Below, in pieces: positions 7,201 to 12,185 of a stretch of 12,185 nt of DNA (positions are counted from its first letter, which is position 1; each line of letters starts with the position of its first letter). The position numbers and the translations under genes are program-made. Under the pieces are notes generated by a model, which did no database searches, was not told where the DNA came from, and worked only from the letters and a program-made list of their open reading frames with translations. This DNA comes from CAXRBC01 sp041158045 (GTDB taxonomy: Bacteria; Actinomycetota; Acidimicrobiia; Acidimicrobiales; Ilumatobacteraceae), in NCBI GenBank assembly GCA_041158045.1, contig JBEBCD010000042.1:1-12185 (forward strand). The letters run 5' to 3'.

Positions 7201-8205
7201 GTGATCCCCCCGATCGTGGCGTCGCTCGTCGGCGCATCCGCAGGTTCCGACGCCTTCGTCGACGTCGACATCCCCTGGTGGGGATGGGAGATGCTGCTCG
7301 GCGTCATCGCCGTCGCCCTCCTCGTCGACCTGCTGGTATTCCACCGCAAGGCGCACGTCGTGGAGATCAAGGAGGCGGCGATCGAGAGCGCCGTCTGGGT
7401 CGGTCTCGGGCTCGGCTTCACGGGCGTGATCTACCTGATGTTCGCCGGCCAGGGTGCGGGCGGCGGCGCGGCCGTCGAGTACCTCAGCGCCTACCTCATC
7501 GAGAAGAGCCTCTCGGTCGACAACGTCTTCGTGTGGGCGATGGTCTTCGCGCACTTCGGCGTGCCGCGCGAGTACCAGCACCGCACGCTCTTCTGGGGCA
7601 TCTTCGGCGCACTCGTCATGCGATTCGTCTTCATCCTCGTCGGCACGGCCGTGCTCGAGCGCTTCAAGATCCTCCTCCTCGTCTTCGGCCTCTTCCTCGT
7701 CTGGACGGGGTGGAAGATCGTGCGGGGCAAGGACGAGCACGCGGACCCCAACGACACGCGCACCATGCGCCTCTTCCGGCGCTTCGTCCCGTCGGTCGAC
7801 CACTACGACGGGCAGAAGATGTTCACCCGCGTGGACGGCAAGCGCTACGCGACGCCCCTCCTCGCGGTGCTGGTGATCGTCGAGGTCACCGACCTCGTCT
7901 TCGCCGTCGACTCCGTCCCGGCGGTGCTCGCCGTCAGTCGCGAGCAGTTCATCGTCTTCGCGTCCAACGCCTGGGCCATCCTCGGCCTCCGCGCCCTGTA
8001 CTTCCTGCTCGCCGACATGCGCGAGCGCTTCGTCTACATGCCGCACACCATCTCGGTGCTCCTCATCTACGTCGGCATCAAGATGACGATCGCCTGGCGC
8101 GGCGTGCACATCCCCGTGCCCATCTCGCTCGGGGTGATCGTGTCCTTCCTGACCGCGGGCGTCGTCGCCTCGATCGTCAGCAACAGGCGGCGCGCGACGC
8201 GATGA
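7201..8205 (+). CDS. TerC/Alx-family integral membrane protein
   Basis: The product is a 334-aa polytopic membrane protein of the TerC family, whose members include E. coli Alx and are linked to tellurite resistance and to export of manganese or metallation of secreted enzymes. The two acidic family motifs are present: EKSLSVDN (101-108) and DLVFAVDSVPAV (231-242), followed by NAWAILGLRALYFLL (256-270). Membrane segments can be seen at about 28-47, 64-83, 107-119, 131-151, 157-171, 218-245, 254-271, 283-297 and 306-326. A hydrophilic loop at about 173-215 is typical of the Alx subgroup. The GTG at 7201 is preceded by a TACTGT box and no Shine-Dalgarno; ATG at residue 31 would cut into the first helix. 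Its 3' end overlaps the convergent nitroreductase-family gene by 29 bases. The transported ion is inferred from family only. Confidence 0.9.
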   Translation: MIPPIVASLVGASAGSDAFVDVDIPWWGWEMLLGVIAVALLVDLLVFHRKAHVVEIKEAAIESAVWVGLGLGFTGVIYLMFAGQGAGGGAAVEYLSAYLIEKSLSVDNVFVWAMVFAHFGVPREYQHRTLFWGIFGALVMRFVFILVGTAVLERFKILLLVFGLFLVWTGWKIVRGKDEHADPNDTRTMRLFRRFVPSVDHYDGQKMFTRVDGKRYATPLLAVLVIVEVTDLVFAVDSVPAVLAVSREQFIVFASNAWAILGLRALYFLLADMRERFVYMPHTISVLLIYVGIKMTIAWRGVHIPVPISLGVIVSFLTAGVVASIVSNRRRATR

Positions 8206-8632
8206 AGATCGGGATGCGCCGACTCGTGCGCGCCCGGTAGTCCGCGTACGGGGCGAACACCGCCACCGAGCGCTCCCACCAGCGGTCGTACTCCTCGCCC
8301 TCGACGAGTCGCACCCGCACCGCGAACGGCTCGGGGCCGTCCTGCAGGGTCACCTCGTCGGGATTCGCCACGAGGTTGTGGTACCAGCCGGGATGCTCGG
8401 GGGCGCCGCCCTTCGACGCCACGAGCGCGTACTCGCCGCCGTGCTCGACGCGCATGAGCGCGATCTTGCGCAGGTGCCCGCTGCGCACGCCGCGCATCGT
8501 CACGATCACGACGGGGATGCCGGTGTCGCGCAGCGTGCCGGCCTCCCGGCCGCCCGTGCGCTCGTAGGTCTCGACCTGCTCGCGCACCCAGTCGCTCGTG
8601 CTCGGGACGTACGTCCCCTCGAGGCGCGCCAT
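8177..8632 (-). CDS. Deazaflavin (F420)-dependent nitroreductase-family oxidoreductase
   Basis: The product is a 151-aa single-domain split beta-barrel protein of the Ddn/FDOR family. Members use cofactor F420 (some bind FMN, haem or fatty acids) to reduce enones, nitro compounds and other substrates. Family signatures are TMRGVRSG (45-52), ALVASKGGAPEHPGWYHNL (69-87) and a C-terminal RRIPIFI (138-144). Length is usual for the family. The ATG at 8632 follows a TAGCGT box by 7 bases with no Shine-Dalgarno, so it is probably leaderless. A longer reading from 8725 adds 31 residues without family similarity. The last codons overlap the convergent terC-family gene, giving an unusual SRAACC tail. 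It implies an F420-making host. The natural substrate cannot be told. Confidence 0.88.
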   Translation of the reverse strand: MARLEGTYVPSTSDWVREQVETYERTGGREAGTLRDTGIPVVIVTMRGVRSGHLRKIALMRVEHGGEYALVASKGGAPEHPGWYHNLVANPDEVTLQDGPEPFAVRVRLVEGEEYDRWWERSVAVFAPYADYRARTSRRIPIFIASRAACC

Positions 8633-8639
8633 GCGCGCG

Positions 8640-8645
8640 ACGCTA
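8640..8645 (-). promoter_or_regulatory. Candidate -10 box (TAGCGT) for leaderless nitroreductase-family gene
   Basis: GGTAGCGTCG on the minus strand is followed shortly by the ATG at 8632, with 7 bases between hexamer and codon. The same 10 bases recur in front of the divergent MFS gene. No -35 element is recognisable. Confidence 0.55.
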
Positions 8646-8688
8646 CCCCGCGAGACGAACCCGTGCCGGGCGATGGACGCCGGCTCGG

Positions 8689-8694
8689 TAGCGT
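8689..8694 (+). promoter_or_regulatory. Candidate -10 box (TAGCGT) for the MFS transporter gene
   Basis: GGTAGCGTCG here is identical to the divergent promoter at 8640-8645. Six bases separate it from an ATC codon at 8701, where a leaderless start would be expected. The first conventional in-frame start, GTG 8752, lies 57 bases after the box. Confidence 0.55.
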
Positions 8695-8751
8695 CGTCGC
8701 ATCGTCGCCCCGGACCCGCGTGCACCCGCGCCGCTCGCGCACGCGTGGCGC

Positions 8752-10152
8752 GTGCTCGGCGTCACCTCGATCGCGACGTTCCTCGTCTCGCTCGACATCT
8801 CGATCGTCGTCGTCGCCAAGCGCACGATCGGCGAGGACCTCGGCGGCGGGAGCCTGCTCACCTGGGTGTTCTCCGCGTACGCCATCGCCTATGCCGCGGC
8901 CCTCCTCACCGCGGGGCGCTTCGCCGACGTCTTCGGCCGCAAGCGCACCTTCCTCCGGGGCGTGCTGTGGTTCAGCGTCGGCTCGCTGCTCTGCGGGATC
9001 GCCCCGTCGACGTGGTTCCTCGTCGGCGCGCGGGTCGTGCAGGCCTTCGGCGGCGCCCAGCTCACGCCCGCCTCGCTCGCGCTCGTGCTGCCCGAGTTCC
9101 CCGTCGAGCGGCGCACGCAGGCGATCGCGATCTGGGGCGCGACGGGCGGGCTCGCCGCGGCCCTCGGACCGTCGATCGGGGGCGTCGTGGTCGACGCGCT
9201 CGGCTGGCGGGCGCTGTTCTTCCTCAACATCCCCCTCACCCTGCTGACCGTCGCGGTCGGGGCGCGGCTGCTGCGCGAGTCGCGCGACCCTGCCGCCCGC
9301 CGGGAGGTCGACGTGCCGAGCGCCGCCCTCGGGTTCGCCGGCGTCGCGCTCGTCGTGCTCGGCATCTCCCAGAGCGAGGTGTGGGGCTGGCTCACCCGCG
9401 GCACCATCGGGTCGATCGCGATCGGTCTCGCGCTGTGCGTGGCGTTCGTCGTCCGCTGCCACCGGTCCCCGCACCCGATCCTCGATCTCTCGCTGTTCCG
9501 ACTCCGCTTCGTCGTGGCGGCCAACGTCGCGGGCATCGTCTTCAGCATGGGCTTCATCGGGATGTGGCTCCTCAACACGTTCTGGCTCCAGGCGGTGTGG
9601 GGCTACGGCGTCGCGCGCTCGGGGCTCGCCACCTTCCCCGGCCCCGCCATGGCGGCGCTCATGGCGCCCTTCGCCGGTCGCTACGCCGACCGACTCGGGC
9701 ACTCCCGCGTGCTCTTCGCGGGCTCGATGCTGCTCACGGTCGGCACGCTCGGCCTCACGCTCACCGTCCCCGACGCGCCGGACTACACGACGCGCTACCT
9801 GCCGTGGATGCTGGTCACGGGGAGCGGCGTGGGGCTCAGCATCTCGACGCTCTCGAGCTCCGCGACGGCATTCCTGCGGCCGGCGCAGATGGCGATGGGC
9901 TCGGCGCTCAACAACACGTGCCGCCAGGTCGGCACCGCGCTCGGTGCGGCGTTGTCCCTCGCCGTCGCCGCACCGACCATCGCACGGGTGGAGGCGGCCC
10001 GTCGCGCGGGGACGCCGATGGACGCGGTGGCCAAGGGCGAGATCCACGCCGCGTGGATGATGAACGCCGCGCTCTACCTCGCGGCCGGCATCGCGATGCT
10101 CGTCATCTTCCGCCGGCCCACCACCGCGCAGCTCGACGACGCCCGCACCTAG
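8752..10152 (+). CDS. DHA2-type MFS multidrug efflux transporter
   Basis: The product is at least 466 aa, an inner-membrane proton-coupled drug exporter of the EmrB/QacA (DHA2, 14-helix) type. Landmarks in GTG numbering are: LDISIVVVA (14-22), motif A GRFADVFGRKR (55-65), Arg94 in the helix-4 block (GARVVQAFGGAQ), and the drug-antiporter motif C region GATGGLAAALGPSIGG (129-144) followed by GWRALFFLNIP. It has no Shine-Dalgarno. The coding frame very likely extends upstream: the 17 codons before the GTG end in HAWR, the usual lead-in to helix 1 of this family, but hold no ATG, GTG, TTG or CTG. An ATC at 8701, 6 bases after a TAGCGT box, is the possible true start (483 aa). I give the conservative coordinate. 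The substrate is unknown; the stop lies 15 bases from that of the next, convergent gene. Confidence 0.88.
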   Translation: MLGVTSIATFLVSLDISIVVVAKRTIGEDLGGGSLLTWVFSAYAIAYAAALLTAGRFADVFGRKRTFLRGVLWFSVGSLLCGIAPSTWFLVGARVVQAFGGAQLTPASLALVLPEFPVERRTQAIAIWGATGGLAAALGPSIGGVVVDALGWRALFFLNIPLTLLTVAVGARLLRESRDPAARREVDVPSAALGFAGVALVVLGISQSEVWGWLTRGTIGSIAIGLALCVAFVVRCHRSPHPILDLSLFRLRFVVAANVAGIVFSMGFIGMWLLNTFWLQAVWGYGVARSGLATFPGPAMAALMAPFAGRYADRLGHSRVLFAGSMLLTVGTLGLTLTVPDAPDYTTRYLPWMLVTGSGVGLSISTLSSSATAFLRPAQMAMGSALNNTCRQVGTALGAALSLAVAAPTIARVEAARRAGTPMDAVAKGEIHAAWMMNAALYLAAGIAMLVIFRRPTTAQLDDART

Positions 10153-10167
10153 CGACGCGCCTCTCGC

Positions 10168-11103
10168 TCACGGCGCGCGGAACGGCGCGCCAGCGGCCTC
10201 CTCGTAGAGCTTCAGCACCGACATCTCGCCCGAGCCGGGACCGAAGCGCTCGAGGGCGCGACGGTGGAGCTCGGAGACGAGGCGGGCGACGGCGAGGTCG
10301 ATGCCGGTCCGCGTCCCGAGGTCGAGCCCCAGCTGGATGTCCTTGCACACGAGGTCGATGGTGAAGCCGTCGTCGTAGTCGCCGCGCTCCAGCACCGAGT
10401 TCACGTCGTACTGCAGGAAGTTGGACTGCGCGGGGGAGGCGCACAGTGCGCGCTGCAGCAGGCGCAGGTCGATCCCGAGCTTGGTCGCGAGCGCGAGGAT
10501 CTCGGCGGTCCCGGCCGCGTAGACGAACCACAGGAGGTTGAGCAGCACCTTCACCGCGTACCCCGAACCGTGCGGGCCCGCATGGATGACCTGGTCCGGG
10601 AGCCCGCCGAGCGCGCGGAAGAGCGGCAGGTGCCGCGCGAAGTCCTCGGGCGTGCCGCCGACGAAGATCTGCAGCGACGCCGCGCGGCGGGACTCGCCGA
10701 TCGGCGCCGCGGCGAGGAACGATACGGGTGCGTCCATCACGGCCACGCCCCGCGGCTCGGCCAGTGCACGGATCTCGTCGACGACCTCGGGCGACGACGT
10801 GCTCATGTCGATGTGGGTGCTGCCGGGCCGCATCGAGGCGAGCACCCCACCGCCGCCGATCATCACCTCGCGGATCTGGCGGGGACCCGGCAGGACCGTG
10901 ATCACCACGTCGGCCTGCGCGCCGAGCTCGGCCGCGGAGTCGGCCCACCGCGCGCCGCGCGCGAGGAACTCCTCGGCCTCGGTGCGTGCGAGGCTGTGCA
11001 CGACGAGCGGATGCCGTGTCGCGAGCAGGTTGTTCGCCAGCGGGCCGCCGAGGTTGCCGAGTCCGATCAGGCCGACCGTCGGCAGCGTCCCCTCCCGGCC
11101 CAC
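10168..11103 (-). CDS. NAD(P)-dependent beta-hydroxyacid dehydrogenase (3-hydroxyisobutyrate dehydrogenase-like)
   Basis: The product is a 311-aa soluble enzyme of the 6-phosphogluconate/3-hydroxyisobutyrate dehydrogenase superfamily. The Rossmann motif is GLGNLG (14-19). The substrate motif STSSP (101-105), the catalytic Lys185 with Asn189 (GSGYAVKVLLN), and KDIQLGLDLG (254-263) of the helical domain all match. The usual DAPVSGG reads DAPVSFL (124-130), a change in the substrate-contact loop, so the substrate may differ from 3-hydroxyisobutyrate. The GTG at 11103 has AGGA seven bases upstream, which supports this start and contrasts with the leaderless divergent gene. It shares a 47-base divergent region with the PanB-like gene, so the two may be co-regulated and act on related branched hydroxy- or keto-acids. 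That link is inference. Confidence 0.85.
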   Translation of the reverse strand: MGREGTLPTVGLIGLGNLGGPLANNLLATRHPLVVHSLARTEAEEFLARGARWADSAAELGAQADVVITVLPGPRQIREVMIGGGGVLASMRPGSTHIDMSTSSPEVVDEIRALAEPRGVAVMDAPVSFLAAAPIGESRRAASLQIFVGGTPEDFARHLPLFRALGGLPDQVIHAGPHGSGYAVKVLLNLLWFVYAAGTAEILALATKLGIDLRLLQRALCASPAQSNFLQYDVNSVLERGDYDDGFTIDLVCKDIQLGLDLGTRTGIDLAVARLVSELHRRALERFGPGSGEMSVLKLYEEAAGAPFRAP

Positions 11104-11138
11104 GCCGTCATCCTGCCCGATGGATCGGCGACGACCAG

Positions 11139-11144
11139 TAGCGT
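11139..11144 (+). promoter_or_regulatory. Candidate -10 box (TAGCGT) for leaderless PanB-like gene
   Basis: TAGCGT is followed by exactly 6 bases and the GTG at 11151, the classic geometry for transcription starting on the start codon. There is no Shine-Dalgarno and no recognisable -35 element. Confidence 0.6.
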
Positions 11145-11150
11145 GCGCGC

Positions 11151-11975
11151 GTGGGCCGCCGCCGACTGACCGTCTCGGATCTGGCCGCGCTGAAGGGCCG
11201 CAGGCAGCTCACGATGCTGCGGATCTTCACGATCGACGAGGCCGAGGCCGCGGAGGCCGCGGGCATCGACCTCGCGTCGGCGCCGCCCGAGCTCGTCACG
11301 CACCCGCGCTACCGCGAGGTGGCGCCGTCGCTCTTCACCCTCACCGGCCGCTCGCACCTCGAGGCCGGGTCCGCGGACGACCACCTCCGCTGGGCGGGCG
11401 AGATGCTGACGAAGGGCGCCGACTGCATCTACTGCTCGGGCAGCCTCGGTCGCGTCGAGCACCTCGCCAGGGAGTACGTCCCCGTCGTCGGGCACGTGGG
11501 CCTCGTGCCGTCCCGCGCGGGGTGGACCGGCGGCTTCCGCGCCGTCGGCAAGACGGCCGACGAGGCGCTGCGCCTCTACCGCGAGTGCGTCGCGCTCGAA
11601 TCCGCGGGGGCGATCGCCGCGGAGATCGAGGTCGTGCCCGCCGAGGTGGCCCGCGAGATCAGCCGCAGGCTCTCGCGGCTGTCGCTCTGGTCGATGGGCG
11701 CGGGCGCCGGGTGCGACGCCCAGTACCTCTTCGCGATGGACGTCCTCGGCGACCCGACCCACCGCGACCTCGCGGGCACCGACCACGTGCCGCGCCACGC
11801 GAAGGTGTACCGCGACTTCGCGGCCGAGCTGGCCCGCCTCCAGGAGGAGCGCATCGCGGCCTTCCGGGAGTTCCGCGGTGACGTCGAGTCGGGGGCGTTC
11901 CCCGAGGCCCGCCATCTGGTGCCGATCGCCGACGACCAGCTCGCCGCATTCCGCGCCGCGCTCCCGCCGGCCTGA
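11151..11975 (+). CDS. PanB-like protein (ketopantoate hydroxymethyltransferase superfamily), divergent
   Basis: The product is a 274-aa TIM-barrel protein of the PEP mutase/PanB superfamily. The second half follows PanB closely: VPVVGHVGL (110-118, with His114), GGFRAVGKT (127-135), Glu160 in EIEVVP at the place of the PanB catalytic Glu, GAGAGCDAQYLF (183-194), and an ending with GAFPEARH (248-255). The first half has lost the metal and ketoacid sites. PanB VGDS is replaced around SAPPE (43-47), ADMPF by TLTGR (63-67), and VKIEGG by IYCSGS (93-98). It is therefore unlikely to make ketopantoate and may be a different lyase or transferase, or a non-enzyme. GTG 11151 lies 6 bases after TAGCGT with no Shine-Dalgarno. 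The divergent hydroxyacid dehydrogenase may act with it. Superfamily membership is firm; function is unknown. Confidence 0.82.
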   Translation: MGRRRLTVSDLAALKGRRQLTMLRIFTIDEAEAAEAAGIDLASAPPELVTHPRYREVAPSLFTLTGRSHLEAGSADDHLRWAGEMLTKGADCIYCSGSLGRVEHLAREYVPVVGHVGLVPSRAGWTGGFRAVGKTADEALRLYRECVALESAGAIAAEIEVVPAEVAREISRRLSRLSLWSMGAGAGCDAQYLFAMDVLGDPTHRDLAGTDHVPRHAKVYRDFAAELARLQEERIAAFREFRGDVESGAFPEARHLVPIADDQLAAFRAALPPA

Positions 11976-12020
11976 CCGGGCCCGACCCCGCCGACATCCG
12001 CGGCCCCGCCCCCGGGATGG

Positions 12021-12033
12021 GCGTCGCCGACGC
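12021..12033. terminator. Small hairpin between PanB-like gene and tRNA
   Basis: GCGTC-GCC-GACGC forms a 5-base stem in the gap between the convergent PanB-like gene and the tRNA. It lies 4 bases beyond the tRNA 3' end on that strand. With no T-tract and a short stem, it is only a possible terminator or processing site. Confidence 0.25.
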
Positions 12034-12037
12034 TCGT

Positions 12038-12113
12038 TGGCGCCCCCGGCAGGAATCGAACCTGCGACCTGCGGTTTAGGAAACCGTCGCTCTCTCCACT
12101 GAGCTACGGGGGC
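12038..12113 (-). tRNA. tRNA-Arg (anticodon CCT)
   Basis: Read on the minus strand, a full 76-base cloverleaf ends in an encoded CCA. The acceptor GCCCCCG pairs with CGGGGGC (7 bp); the D stem is GCTC/GAGC; the anticodon loop is TTCCTAA; the T arm is GCAGG-TTCGAAT-CCTGC; the discriminator is G. Anticodon CCT reads the codon AGG, which is rare in such G+C-rich genes. The anticodon stem ACGGT/ACCGC has one A-C mismatch at its base (27-43). A TAGCGT box lies 8 bases upstream. Confidence 0.95.
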
Positions 12114-12121
12114 CCGCGTCC

Positions 12122-12127
12122 ACGCTA
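12122..12127 (-). promoter_or_regulatory. Candidate -10 box (TAGCGT) for tRNA-Arg
   Basis: TAGCGT on the minus strand ends 8 bases before the mature tRNA 5' end, so transcription would begin with a leader of only 1-2 bases. It is the fifth copy of the hexamer in the window. No -35 element is recognisable. Confidence 0.45.
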
Positions 12128-12185
12128 GGGCGACGCATGCGCTCCCGGGGGAGACGGATCGGCAGGTACTCGCGGATGTGCGCGT

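Noticed and set aside
7129..8109. Long N-terminal extension of the NhaA frame antisense to terC
   Set aside because: The Asp/Glu/His-rich translation is a mirror of the membrane protein coded on the other strand.
10151..10168. AGCGA/TCGCT short hairpin between the MFS and dehydrogenase stop codons
   Set aside because: The 5-base stem overlaps both stop codons and has no T-tract, so it is too weak to call a terminator.
11878..12102. Small plus-strand reading frame ending in PAGIEPATCGLGNRRS
   Set aside because: This is the antisense of the tRNA-Arg gene, a well-known false protein in annotations, and its first part is a shifted frame of the PanB-like gene.
12114..12185. Possible end of a minus-strand gene entering from the right edge
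   Set aside because: Two frames are open at the edge, one stopping at 12125-12127 and one running into the tRNA. Seventy bases are not enough to tell coding from chance.
1..12185. CRISPR array, insertion sequence, prophage or defence system
   Set aside because: I saw no regularly spaced repeats, transposase or integrase genes, or terminal inverted repeats. Composition looks uniform across the window.

Overview
The window is very G+C-rich (clearly above 70% by eye), densely coded, and uses GTG starts, overlapping stop/start codons and apparently leaderless promoters throughout. Together with an F420-type deazaflavin oxidoreductase, a corynebacterial-type haem transporter and neocarzinostatin-fold secreted proteins, this points to an actinobacterium (Actinomycetota). 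A lineage such as Acidimicrobiia is possible, but I cannot prove it from the sequence. I see no mobile element, CRISPR array or rRNA.

Layout. (1) 17-4433 is a haem-uptake locus. Two coupled minus-strand genes encode a lipoprotein and a secreted protein, each with a neocarzinostatin-like domain. Divergent from them is a tightly overlapping operon for haem-binding lipoprotein, permease and ATPase (hmuT-hmuU-hmuV). The binding protein has the His/Tyr/Arg arrangement of corynebacterial HmuT. (2) A hairpin separates this from a convergent minus-strand pair at 4473-7128: an NhaA-type Na+/H+ antiporter followed 10 bases later by an aldehyde dehydrogenase. (3) A TerC/Alx-family membrane protein is divergent from nhaA (7201-8205). 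Its 3' end overlaps that of a convergent deazaflavin-dependent nitroreductase-family gene (8177-8632). (4) Divergent from that gene is a DHA2-type drug-efflux MFS transporter (8752-10152, probably starting further upstream). (5) A beta-hydroxyacid dehydrogenase (10168-11103, minus) is divergent from a PanB-like protein that has lost the usual metal-binding residues (11151-11975). (6) A tRNA-Arg(CCT) lies on the minus strand near the right edge.

The most interesting cross-cutting signal is regulatory. The hexamer TAGCGT occurs five times in the window, and all five copies lie in intergenic DNA just upstream of a gene. In two cases an ATG or GTG start follows after 6-7 bases with no Shine-Dalgarno sequence, the pattern expected of leaderless transcripts; nhaA shows the same with TATCGT. 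For the MFS gene the same box points to an ATC codon as the possible start.
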